A stretch of DNA of 64,000 nucleotides from Psychrobacillus faecigallinarum (GTDB lineage: Bacteria; Bacillota; Bacilli; Bacillales_A; Planococcaceae). The notes beneath the pieces were generated by a model, which saw nothing but the letters and a program-made list of their open reading frames with translations, was not told the origin of the DNA and searched no databases. The stretch spans positions 682,001 to 746,000 of the forward strand of contig NZ_JACSQO010000001.1 in the NCBI RefSeq assembly GCF_014836595.1, given 5' to 3'. Both the position numbers and the translations under genes were made by a program. This document shows, piece by piece, positions 16,646 through 24,938 of the stretch. Numbering within the stretch: position 1 is the stretch's first letter; the number at the start of each line of letters is the position of its first letter.

Positions 16646-17941
16646 ATGAGCAAAGTAAAAATGGCAATCGCAAGTCTCTTAATCGCAGGGTCACTAGCAG
16701 CACCAGTACAAGCTAGCTCTGTGGCAGAAACACCATCTTCTAGCGAGGACAGAAATTCTGGAATCGGCCAAGAAAAGTTTCGAGTTTATGTAGAAACGAA
16801 CGACAAGTCATCCAAAGCATCTCTAGCAAGCCAATATGAAGTTAGATGGGAGCTTTCGGATAATGGATTTTCTACCGAAATGAACGAAAAGCAGTTCCAG
16901 GCTCTACAAAACAATAAAAATATTACTGTTACAAAGGTACCTGTTGTAACGCTAGATTTACCAGCAGAACAATCTATTAATGAAATAGCAGATAACGAGA
17001 TTGCTGCTAGAGCATCCCAGCAAGTTCCTTGGGGTATTAAAGCTATTTATAATAATAGTAGTTTAACTACTACTTCTGGAGGAAGTGGTATCAATATTGC
17101 CGTACTGGACACTGGAGCAAATATAGCCCACCCTGATTTAGCTAATAGAGTAGAACAATGTAAAAACTTTACTGGGGCAACTACAGTCATCAATAATAGC
17201 TGTGCAGATGGTAATGGACATGGTACCCACGTTGCGGGAACAGCTCTTGCAGATGGAGGAAGTGACAAAGGTGGAGTATATGGGGTAGCACCTGCTGCTG
17301 ACCTATGGGCATACAAAGTACTGAGCGATAGCGGTTCTGGTTATTCGGACGATATTGCTGCAGCAATCAGACACGCTGCAGATCAAGCTTCTTCTACAGG
17401 AACAAAAACAGTTATTAATATGTCTTTAGGATCTTCTGGAAATAATAGTTTAATATCAAATGCCGTTAACTACGCTTATGGTAAAGGTGTTTTAATCATC
17501 GCTGCAGCTGGTAACTCTGGGTACGCACAAGGAACAATCGGTTACCCAGGTGCTTTAGTCAATGCAGTAGCGGTAGCAGCTCTTGAAAATACACAAGAAA
17601 ATGGAACTTATCGCGTAGCTAACTATTCTTCTCGCGGATATACTTCCACAGACGGTGACTATGTCATCCAACAAGGTGACATCGAAATCTCAGCTCCAGG
17701 CTCCGCTGTATACTCTACTTGGTATAACGGTGGGTACAACACAATTAGCGGAACCTCAATGGCAACACCACATGTCGCAGGATTAGCTGCAAAAATTTGG
17801 GCACAAAATCCTTCATGGTCTCATACTCAACTACGCTCAAACTTACAAAATAGAGCAAAAGCAGTAGACATTAAAGGCGGATACGGAGCAGCAACTGGAG
17901 ACGACTACGCTTCTGGCTTTGGTTTTGCTCGCGTACAATAA
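16646..17941 (+). CDS. Secreted subtilisin-like serine protease (S8), cold-active S41-like
   Basis: 431 residues. Signal peptide 1-23 (cut near VQA-SS), propeptide of the I9 type to about residue 122, mature enzyme from about ASQQVPWGI. Catalytic triad Asp155 (VLDTGANIAHPD), His192 (GNGHGTHVAG), Ser371 (SGTSMATPHVAG), oxyanion Asn290. Cys172 and Cys186 could form the disulfide known in subtilisin S41 of an Antarctic Bacillus, and the C-terminus GDDYASGFGFARVQ is also S41-like. AAGGAG 9 bases upstream. It is transcribed away from the peptide-receptor cassette and is the obvious target gene, paralleling NprR-nprA. Confidence 0.93.
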   Translation: MSKVKMAIASLLIAGSLAAPVQASSVAETPSSSEDRNSGIGQEKFRVYVETNDKSSKASLASQYEVRWELSDNGFSTEMNEKQFQALQNNKNITVTKVPVVTLDLPAEQSINEIADNEIAARASQQVPWGIKAIYNNSSLTTTSGGSGINIAVLDTGANIAHPDLANRVEQCKNFTGATTVINNSCADGNGHGTHVAGTALADGGSDKGGVYGVAPAADLWAYKVLSDSGSGYSDDIAAAIRHAADQASSTGTKTVINMSLGSSGNNSLISNAVNYAYGKGVLIIAAAGNSGYAQGTIGYPGALVNAVAVAALENTQENGTYRVANYSSRGYTSTDGDYVIQQGDIEISAPGSAVYSTWYNGGYNTISGTSMATPHVAGLAAKIWAQNPSWSHTQLRSNLQNRAKAVDIKGGYGAATGDDYASGFGFARVQ

Positions 17942-17956
17942 TAACTAAATAGAACT

Positions 17957-18003
17957 ATTACAGGCTTGTATCAGGTGCCAGGCACCTGATACAAGCCTGT
18001 AAT
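17957..18003. repeat. Interspersed 47-base perfect palindrome (copy C)
   Basis: Arms of 23 bases match perfectly around A17980, core GGTGCCAGGCACC. It fills the 70-base gap between the convergent subtilisin and surface-protein genes. It could act as a hairpin terminator, although no good T run follows on either strand. Confidence 0.93.
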
Positions 18004-18011
18004 ATTGTTGT

Positions 18012-20255
18012 TTAGTAGTTGATGATTTGGTCTCCGTTTTTGGTTTTGAGCATTAGACCGTATTCGTTTGTAACACCTTCAATTGATACAATAGATAATG
18101 GACCAGATAGTTTGCCATCCTTGCCTTTGTCTATTAGTTGCTCTCCGTTTCTTTTTGGATTGATCGGACCAAAGTCAATAGAGAAAGCATTTTTTTCTGT
18201 GGCAAAGACAGTTTTGTTTTGGCTGTTTGTATATTTCACCTTTGTACCATCTGTATCAACCACTATAATGGATGCCTGCTTGGAAATAGTAGCTTGATCT
18301 TGGGCTAGAACTGCCCCATTTAAATACTTTATTGGTGCTAACGTAAACGTAATCTTTTCGTTATCCAGGTCGTTATCCTTAGTTTTCCCTTCACTTACTT
18401 CTCCAATTGAGAATGGTCCTTCTATCACTCTTAAAGCTACTTCCCCCCATCCAACAAATGCTGGAATTGCTTTTCCGGCTGGCTGCTGAAGAATGGAGAA
18501 ATCAGTTATCGAATTTGTTTCTACATTTGCAGTAAATGTCCAATTCCCCTTACTATCAGCCTTTACTTTCCCAATAGAAAGCCCATTATTTTGGAAAAAG
18601 AATAATTCGTAGTTTGGCTGTGCTGTGCCTTTTAACTCTATTTTGCTGGCGTTAATACGATAACCAGATGTTCCTGCTTTAACGTTAAACTTAGTATCCA
18701 GCTTGACTGGGGCTACAGAGACATTAGCGGAAATATTAAATAATGAACTGGAAGTCAAATGATAGGTCCCGTTAATCACATCACCAATATCAAGCTCTGC
18801 TTTAAATGAATCTAAGGAAATATTCACTCCTTCATTTTGGAATATATCATTATAAAGCTTCCAGCTATATTTGACCCCTTCCGTAGACACAAAATAATTA
18901 TTTTTAATGTCAATATACCTTATTTTTTTCTTGGTAATTGCAGCTTCCTTTGCAGGAGAATAAAGATTAAATACTCCTGAAGTTTGAGATTCTACTACTT
19001 TATTTTTACTGATTTTATGAAAGGAAACGGTCTTATCCAAAGCTGGAGTGCTAGTATCCTTAGCGGTGAATACAATGCTGACTACCCCATTATTATCAGT
19101 AGTTGCATTTACTGACTTAGATCCTGCGGTGTTATTTGCCACTCCATTAACAGAAATCAATTTGAGACCGGCTGGCACATCAATCCGAATAGATTGGTTA
19201 CTTGCGTTATTAAAAGCAGCAGTAAGCGCTAAAACATCAGTTGTCTCTTTGTGTTGGACAGTTTGGTCTCCAATAAAAATCGGTGAAATATTACCAGGAA
19301 CAGTAAAACTGACTGAACTAGTTTTGTATTTAATCGTGTAAACCGTGCCTGGAAGTTGAACGGAAGTTTTTAATGTAACGCTAAAACCATCGCCACTTAA
19401 CGTAGCACTGCTAACGGTCATACCATTATTAGCTGTAAATTCAGCTGCCTTTACCGAAGATATAGACCGGTTCAATTTAATAAGAACAGTTGTGTTATCC
19501 ACTCTAGAGACAGAAACAACTTGAATCGGTAAAATAGTTTGGATATTATTTATTCTAGCCTGGAGGCTGTTTTCCCATCTTAATGTTTCAGCATTTAAAA
19601 TGGCCTGTGCCTCATTTATTTTTTTCGCGGCCTCTGTATGTCTGTTCTTCCTCATATCCTCTTCTGCACCCTTAGCTAGCATGTGAACCGTCACATCATT
19701 TTTTAACTCTGCAATTAGCTTTTCAGCCGGTCCTTTAACTGCACCTCTTATACGATCACGAGTCGACTGACCATAAACCCGATCTAACAGTATCGTCTGC
19801 TTTCGGAATTCTGCAGTCATTTCATGATAGGCTTTTTCCACCTGTTCTAAATTATTTGCCTGTACAGCTAAGGAAAGTGCATTTGTTTTGGCATGAATTT
19901 TAGTGCTTGCCGTAATAGCATCCAAATAACCTTGAGCTCGCTGAAGTTGAATTTTTGGCTCTATTAACATAGATTCATACTTCAATCTCTCTGAAAAGCT
20001 TTCCTTTGCAATTGCTGCCTCCGCATTTCCTATTGCTTGCTTAACATTATTAAATTGTTCCCATGGCTGAGTTATTCCATCTGCAGAGCCTTCTACAGAA
20101 ATAGCCCATTTCAACACATTTCCTGCGTTTTGGGCATCAACCACTAGCTGTTTAATATTAATAGCAGCCTCCACTTGCAAAGTGGGTGACACAACGACAA
20201 TGGCAGAAGCAGCAACCATTGCTGAAGCGGTCATCCTTTTCATTTTTTCCCTCAT
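18012..20255 (-). CDS. Secreted surface protein with SbsC-like N-terminal wall-binding domain
   Basis: 747 residues. Signal peptide cleaved near residue 30 (VEAA). Residues 31-240 form a helical domain like the N-terminal wall-polymer-binding part of the Geobacillus S-layer protein SbsC, with LKWAISVEGSA, QGYLDAITASTK and RVYGQSTRD (159-167). Residues 245-320 resemble a bacterial Ig-like domain (VDNTTVLIKLNRS...). The remainder is beta-rich with several repeats of unknown type. No LPXTG or SLH. AAGGGAGA precedes ATG 20255. Clear paralogue of the protein at 33042-35252. Probably a non-covalently attached cell-surface protein; ligand unknown. Confidence 0.8.
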   Translation of the reverse strand: MREKMKRMTASAMVAASAIVVVSPTLQVEAAINIKQLVVDAQNAGNVLKWAISVEGSADGITQPWEQFNNVKQAIGNAEAAIAKESFSERLKYESMLIEPKIQLQRAQGYLDAITASTKIHAKTNALSLAVQANNLEQVEKAYHEMTAEFRKQTILLDRVYGQSTRDRIRGAVKGPAEKLIAELKNDVTVHMLAKGAEEDMRKNRHTEAAKKINEAQAILNAETLRWENSLQARINNIQTILPIQVVSVSRVDNTTVLIKLNRSISSVKAAEFTANNGMTVSSATLSGDGFSVTLKTSVQLPGTVYTIKYKTSSVSFTVPGNISPIFIGDQTVQHKETTDVLALTAAFNNASNQSIRIDVPAGLKLISVNGVANNTAGSKSVNATTDNNGVVSIVFTAKDTSTPALDKTVSFHKISKNKVVESQTSGVFNLYSPAKEAAITKKKIRYIDIKNNYFVSTEGVKYSWKLYNDIFQNEGVNISLDSFKAELDIGDVINGTYHLTSSSLFNISANVSVAPVKLDTKFNVKAGTSGYRINASKIELKGTAQPNYELFFFQNNGLSIGKVKADSKGNWTFTANVETNSITDFSILQQPAGKAIPAFVGWGEVALRVIEGPFSIGEVSEGKTKDNDLDNEKITFTLAPIKYLNGAVLAQDQATISKQASIIVVDTDGTKVKYTNSQNKTVFATEKNAFSIDFGPINPKRNGEQLIDKGKDGKLSGPLSIVSIEGVTNEYGLMLKTKNGDQIINY

Positions 20256-20445
20256 TGAATATTTCTCCCTTCCTTTCGTTTGTCGCTCAAGTTAATATAT
20301 GTTACTCCCAAATAAACTTATGAAAATAATAGATATTCCATACTATTAGCCCATAAAGTTAACCGAACGATAAAGCCTTACTATGAAAGGAAGTCACCTA
20401 GACAAATAGATTTAAAATAAAAGAATTATTTTTCACTATCAAAAA

Positions 20446-20482
20446 ACTCCACCAAAGCTCATAAGCTATAAGTGGAGTCTTT
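20446..20482 (-). terminator. Distal terminator in a 430-base gap
   Basis: Stem ACTCCAC/GTGGAGT with a T6 run on the minus strand, about 210 bases after the stop of the YdjM-like gene. The 432-base stretch 20256-20687 holds no other visible feature; the distance would give that transcript an unusually long 3' end, or a short RNA may end here. Confidence 0.6.
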
Positions 20483-20687
20483 TACATTGAGTTTTAGGTA
20501 AATATAATTCTTCTGCTTTTTTAGGTAATAGTTTCTGACTTAATCAAACCTGTGTAAGATATTTAAAGAAATTTGTTAGGCTTCACGAGAAAGATATATT
20601 ATTAACTTTTGTTGCCTATCTTTTTTCCAGTATATTAAGCTTAATTACTATTAGATTTTTACTCGTTTATTAAAAGATAACAATCCA

Positions 20688-21167
20688 TTAAAAGTAATTA
20701 GTAAAAGCTCCATATCCAAAGTAAACTGTCAATAACGATAATACGGCAAATACAATACTTTCAACTATACTACCTGTTCTAGTCGTAATTGGTAATCGTA
20801 CTGTTACCTTTAATGGAAAAAATAGTTTTACTCCGTTCTTTGTCGCCATGTCCAATATAAGATGGCTAGCTACTCCAACGGATATCCCCATCATAATTGC
20901 CTTATTCCAACTAAAATAATTCATCATAGCAGCTAATAGTAATATAAATAACAGACTGTGTGTGAAGGAGCGGTGTCCGAAAATCTTGTTAATAATTTTG
21001 GACAAGAAAGGGAAAGTTCTTCCTATCTTACTTCCACCGTGACAAATGTCCGGTAAAATAGCTCCTATTACACCCCCTACTACTAAAAGCACTGGGTCAT
21101 AATCTGTTACCTGTGAAATAGCAAGACTTGCTGCAAGACCGCCAATGATGTGAGTGTTTCCTGTCAT
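20688..21167 (-). CDS. YdjM-like membrane-bound metal-dependent hydrolase
   Basis: 159 residues with four transmembrane helices. HIIGG at the N-terminus, GAILPDICHGGSKIG, GHRSFTHSLLF and ASHLILDMAT give the His/Asp set of the YdjM (LexA-binding, inner-membrane metal-dependent hydrolase) family. The start is supported by AAAGGAG before the ATG. Substrate not known. Confidence 0.85.
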   Translation of the reverse strand: MTGNTHIIGGLAASLAISQVTDYDPVLLVVGGVIGAILPDICHGGSKIGRTFPFLSKIINKIFGHRSFTHSLLFILLLAAMMNYFSWNKAIMMGISVGVASHLILDMATKNGVKLFFPLKVTVRLPITTRTGSIVESIVFAVLSLLTVYFGYGAFTNYF

Positions 21168-21323
21168 GCTAAATTATTCTCCTTTTTCTTATGTATGACA
21201 AAGCATGAATCATTCTACACTATTTGTTTTTATTTCTAAATAGGTGAAATCTCGCATCCTAGCAATCTGTTTAGGCATATCGTTCCGATTTTTTTAAAAT
21301 AATCTTTCTCCCCTATAAAAAAC

Positions 21324-21350
21324 AACCAATCTCTGCTCAGAAGATTGGTT
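21324..21350 (-). terminator. Terminator following the aldehyde dehydrogenase fragment
   Basis: Stem AACCAATCT/AGATTGGTT with a T6 run on the minus strand, 9 bases after the stop at 21359. It is the surviving terminator of the former full-length gene. Confidence 0.8.
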
Positions 21351-21358
21351 ATTTCATT

Positions 21359-21787
21359 TTATAATTTTATATGAATTGCTAGATTTTTAATTTGCACATA
21401 GTTTTGAACGGCTAAATGACTTTTTTCTCTTCCAATCCCACTCTTTTTATAGCCACCAAAAGGCATCTGCACACCACCAGCTGCTCCATATGTATTTACA
21501 AACACCTGACCTGCCTCCACACGGGCAGCCACATAATGAGCAACGTCAATATCCTTTGACCATACGCCCGCAACGAGACCATATTCCGTATCATTGGCAA
21601 GCCCAATCGCTTCTTCTATTGAATGAAAGCGGACAACGCTTAAAACAGATTTCTTCCTGTACGTAATTATTATCATGACAATGATTGTGGGGCTAATATA
21701 AAAGCTATTCTCATAGTCATTTACTTGTATCGCTTTTCCACCGTAAACTAAGCTATGATTCTCGTAAATCCCCCTGATTTGTCCCAA
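21359..21787 (-). pseudogene. C-terminal remnant of an aldehyde dehydrogenase
   Basis: The frame encodes the last ~125 residues of an NAD-dependent aldehyde dehydrogenase (PFGGYKKSGIGREKS, EYGLVAGVWSKDID, AGQVFVNTYG). The N-terminal three quarters, including the cofactor site and catalytic cysteine, are missing. The segment between PTI and SVVRF, where the family has EEIFGPV, is corrupted. The first ~13 codons (to about 21745) are not dehydrogenase but read through the adjacent 21-base repeat array, which has replaced the 5' part of the gene. An intact relative exists at 56885-58429 but belongs to a different (P5C) subgroup. Confidence 0.88.
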
Positions 21788-22075
21788 TTGGAACGGATTG
21801 TCGTAAACTAGGCTCTGATTGTAGTAAATCGCCTTTAAGTTATTCTAATTAGAAGGCATTGTCGTAAAGTACCGTGGGATTGTAGTAAATCAGCCACCGA
21901 TTGTCGTAAAATAGGCTCTAATTGTAGTAAATCGCCTTTAAGTTATCCTAATTAGAAGGCATTGTAGTAAAGAACCGTGGGATTGTAGTAAATCAGCCAC
22001 CAATTGTCGTAAACTAGGCTCTGATTGTAGTAAAGCAGCCAGGAGTTGTCCCAATTAGAAGGCATTGTCGTAAAG
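21736..22075. repeat. 21-base-phased array of GATTGT(C/A)GTAAA units with a 103-base higher-order repeat
   Basis: Recognisable units begin at 21736, 21757, 21796, 21817, 21857, 21878, 21899, 21920, 21960, 21981, 22002, 22023 and 22063. Most steps are exactly 21 bases; the 40-base steps contain a diverged unit reading TTGTCCCAATT or TTATTCTAATT. A 103-base block is repeated in tandem, with TCGTAAA starting at 21801, 21904 and 22007. No open frame or known element accounts for the array. It abuts and truncates the dehydrogenase fragment. Confidence 0.9.
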
Positions 22076-22126
22076 CAGCCCGGAACTTTTGAATAAAATA
22101 AAAACGAACAACAAATCATCACATGT

Positions 22127-22162
22127 AAAGCCCTATGACAAACTTAATTGTCATAGGGCTTT
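22127..22162 (-). terminator. Rho-independent terminator of the abg operon
   Basis: Fourteen-base perfect stem (AAAGCCCTATGACA and its complement), 6 bases after the abgB stop. Confidence 0.9.
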
Positions 22163-22168
22163 TCTATT

Positions 22169-23605
22169 TTATATGGCGCTTGGGCGTAAATCTGCCGGTA
22201 AAGGATTTTTGTACCCATCTCCTACCTGCTTCAACAATTCTTTCTTCGCTTCATCAATGAGGTGTGGATTATCAAATAGTTCCACTGCACTTGCTGCTAT
22301 TACTTTACCTGCATTGAGGAGACCTTTATGTGCCAAAGTAGTTTTCCCTTGTGAAACAAGCTGCCATGTATGCAACGGTGTTCCTGCTACAAAGCAAGTC
22401 GTGAAAAATTGAGCGGTTGGAACGATCCAACTGACGTCGCCAACATCCGTTGAACCTTGCATAACCTCACGATTTTTCACATAAGGAATGATTTCAGTGA
22501 AAAATGGTGATTCCTCAGAATAAAATCCTTCCGATACTGTGTATGCCGAAAGCTTTTCTGCATCAATCACTGCAGCCTCCACTTCCTCGGCAGTAATCGT
22601 TGCAGCCATCGCCTTAGCATATGCCATCTCTTCTTCATTATAAGTAGGCAAGCCAAAGTACTGTAGCTTTTCATTCACTACAACATTCAACGCATGGTTA
22701 GGGATATAGTTAGAGCAAGCTTTATCAAATTTCACGGTCATCTTGGTGCCTGTCATTAATGCAGCTCCCTCGGCAATTTTAACAACACGCTGGTAGATGG
22801 ATTCCACATCTTTTAAATGGGGGGCACGGATTAAATACAATACCTCCGCATCTGATTGCACAACATTTGGTGATGCTCCCCCTGAATTGGTTATCGCATA
22901 ATGAACCTTTGCCTCTGAGATAATATGCTCTCTTAAATAGTTAACCCCGACATTCATAAGCTCCACCGCATCTAAAGCACTTCTGCCAAGGTGAGGTGAG
23001 TTTGCTGCGTGGGCTGCCTTCCCTTCAAACGAGAAATATACCTGATAGTTTGCAAGAGATGAAAAAGAAAATATTCCTGAATATGAATTTGGATGCCATG
23101 TAAGAGCGGCATCAATTCCTTCAAACACTCCATCACGAACCATATATGTCTTACCTGATCCGCCTTCTTCTCCAGGGCAGCCGAAGTATTTAATCGTTCC
23201 CTTCACTATGCCTTCTTTTATTAAATCCTTTAAAGCAAGGGCTGCTGCAATGCCTGCAGTTCCCAATAAATTATGCCCACAGCCATGGCCATTGCCGTTT
23301 TCAATGAGTGGCTCTCTTACTGGCGAACCTGCTCTTTGGCTAAGACCAGACAACGCATCAAATTCACCTAATATGCCGATGACCGGTCCACCGTCACCAT
23401 AGGTAGCAGTAAATGCTGTCTCAATGTCACCTACTCCACGCTCTACCTTAAAGCCCTTTCTCTCTAGAAAATTACTCAATATCTTAAACGATTCATATTC
23501 TTGAAAGCGTGTTTCAGGAATATCCCAAATGCGATCACTCAATTGAATAACTTCTTCTTGATATGTCTCTATTAAACTAGCTATTTGATCTTCTATGTTA
23601 ATCAT
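22169..23605 (-). CDS. abgB: p-Aminobenzoyl-glutamate hydrolase subunit B-like M20D amidohydrolase
   Basis: 478 residues, matching AbgB length (481 in E. coli). M20-family metal ligands are in NGHGCGHNLLG, CPGEEGGSGK and the C-terminal GSTDVGDVSW; a dimerisation domain sits between. Together with AbgA it should split p-aminobenzoyl-glutamate, a folate breakdown product, into p-aminobenzoate and glutamate. The start is ATG 23605, giving an 8-base overlap (ATGATTAA) with the end of abgA and GAAGGGG 5 bases upstream; the longer frame from 23623 lacks a ribosome site. Last gene of abgT-abgA-abgB. Confidence 0.88.
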   Translation of the reverse strand: MINIEDQIASLIETYQEEVIQLSDRIWDIPETRFQEYESFKILSNFLERKGFKVERGVGDIETAFTATYGDGGPVIGILGEFDALSGLSQRAGSPVREPLIENGNGHGCGHNLLGTAGIAAALALKDLIKEGIVKGTIKYFGCPGEEGGSGKTYMVRDGVFEGIDAALTWHPNSYSGIFSFSSLANYQVYFSFEGKAAHAANSPHLGRSALDAVELMNVGVNYLREHIISEAKVHYAITNSGGASPNVVQSDAEVLYLIRAPHLKDVESIYQRVVKIAEGAALMTGTKMTVKFDKACSNYIPNHALNVVVNEKLQYFGLPTYNEEEMAYAKAMAATITAEEVEAAVIDAEKLSAYTVSEGFYSEESPFFTEIIPYVKNREVMQGSTDVGDVSWIVPTAQFFTTCFVAGTPLHTWQLVSQGKTTLAHKGLLNAGKVIAASAVELFDNPHLIDEAKKELLKQVGDGYKNPLPADLRPSAI

Positions 23606-24914
23606 TAGCGCCCCTTCTTTCATGTTGATAAATTTGTTCGATTGTAGCTAACCAAGTATGCAATGCAATAGGTAGCACCGCTTCATCGATATCAAATCTC
23701 TCATGATGATGGCCAGCTGCTAGTGTAGTACCAAAAATGGAATAAGTGGACAGACCGCCATTTTGTTGGACACGCTCCATCATGAATGTCGCATCCTCGG
23801 AGCCAGCTGCAAAATCAGCAATTGGAATTGTTTGATTTACATCTGACACATCTTTGGCTGCATTTATCACAAGTTCTGCCAATTCTCTTGAAGACGAACA
23901 GGTTCTTGCGGCTCCAACAATTTCATAGGAAAGGTTTGCACCGTGCATTTGGGCTGCTCCTTCTAATACAGAAATAGCCTGGTCATGAACATATGTATGC
24001 ACCTCGCTATTCTCACCACGAGTTTCTAGCTTCAATGTGGCATGAGAGGGAATAATATTTCGGCCATCCCCTGCCACACAAGTTCCTACATTAATCCGAG
24101 AGGCTCCTCCGCTATGTCGTGAAATAGAATGAAGACCAAGAATCGCAGACGCTGCTGCCAATAATGCATTTGTTCCCTTTTCAGGTTCTGCTCCAGCGTG
24201 TGCAGCCTTCCCAGTAAATTTTGCATCTATTTTGGAAGTAGCTAAAAAACCATTTGATCCCCCAATAACTGTTCCTAAAGGGGCACCGGTGCCAACATGC
24301 ATACTTAGGAGATAATCGACATCATCCACAACACCTGCGTCTACCATCGATTTTGCTCCACGAACCCCTTCTTCTGCTGGCTGGAATATAATTTTAATGG
24401 TACCTTCTATCTTTTCTTTATTTTGCGATAGTACGGTTGCCAGTCCTAAGCCTAGCGAGCTGTGGGCATCATGACCACAAGCATGCATCCTTCCTGCATG
24501 AGTAGAGCTAAACCCGTTTAACTCAGGAGCATGACCTGCTTCTTTTGATTCCAAAATGTCTAAAGCATCCATATCAAAACGGAAGGCAATCGTTGGCCCT
24601 GTTTTAGTTCCTTCTATCGTACCTACTACTCCAGTATAGCCACCGACCATTTTGTCTATAAATCCAATATGTCCGCCATTCGTTCTAGCACTTTCATAAA
24701 CCTTCGTCAAAATTTCCTCTGAAGGGACACCCATGCGCTCCTCCGAAACCACTTCTTTTCCAACCTGCACTTGAAAGCCTAAACTCTGCAGTTCATTGGC
24801 GATAATTGAGGCTGTACGAAACTCCGTCCAGCCTACCTCCGGATACTTATGAAAATCTCTTCTCCATGCAATAATTTGCTTCAATGAATTAGAAGGGATT
24901 GTAAATAAATTCAA
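23598..24914 (-). CDS. abgA: p-Aminobenzoyl-glutamate hydrolase subunit A-like M20D amidohydrolase
   Basis: 438 residues, near the 436 of E. coli AbgA. RRDFHKYPEVGWTEF at the start, RFDMDALD, HACGHDAHSSLG, FQPAEEGVRGAKSMVDAG and the terminal GHHHERFDIDE carry the M20D signatures. Partner of AbgB in a heteromeric cytoplasmic hydrolase. The likely start is TTG 24914, with GAGGAG 8 bases before it; GTG 24923 directly abuts the ribosome site. It begins 24 bases after abgT and overlaps abgB, so translation is coupled. Confidence 0.88.
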   Translation of the reverse strand: MNLFTIPSNSLKQIIAWRRDFHKYPEVGWTEFRTASIIANELQSLGFQVQVGKEVVSEERMGVPSEEILTKVYESARTNGGHIGFIDKMVGGYTGVVGTIEGTKTGPTIAFRFDMDALDILESKEAGHAPELNGFSSTHAGRMHACGHDAHSSLGLGLATVLSQNKEKIEGTIKIIFQPAEEGVRGAKSMVDAGVVDDVDYLLSMHVGTGAPLGTVIGGSNGFLATSKIDAKFTGKAAHAGAEPEKGTNALLAAASAILGLHSISRHSGGASRINVGTCVAGDGRNIIPSHATLKLETRGENSEVHTYVHDQAISVLEGAAQMHGANLSYEIVGAARTCSSSRELAELVINAAKDVSDVNQTIPIADFAAGSEDATFMMERVQQNGGLSTYSIFGTTLAAGHHHERFDIDEAVLPIALHTWLATIEQIYQHERRGAND

Positions 24915-24938
24915 TACGTTCACTCCTCATTCATTTAT

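Noticed and set aside
21736..22075. CRISPR array
   Set aside because: Units are only ~13 bases with 8-base spacers and a 21-base period, no leader or cas genes; far too short for repeat-spacer units.
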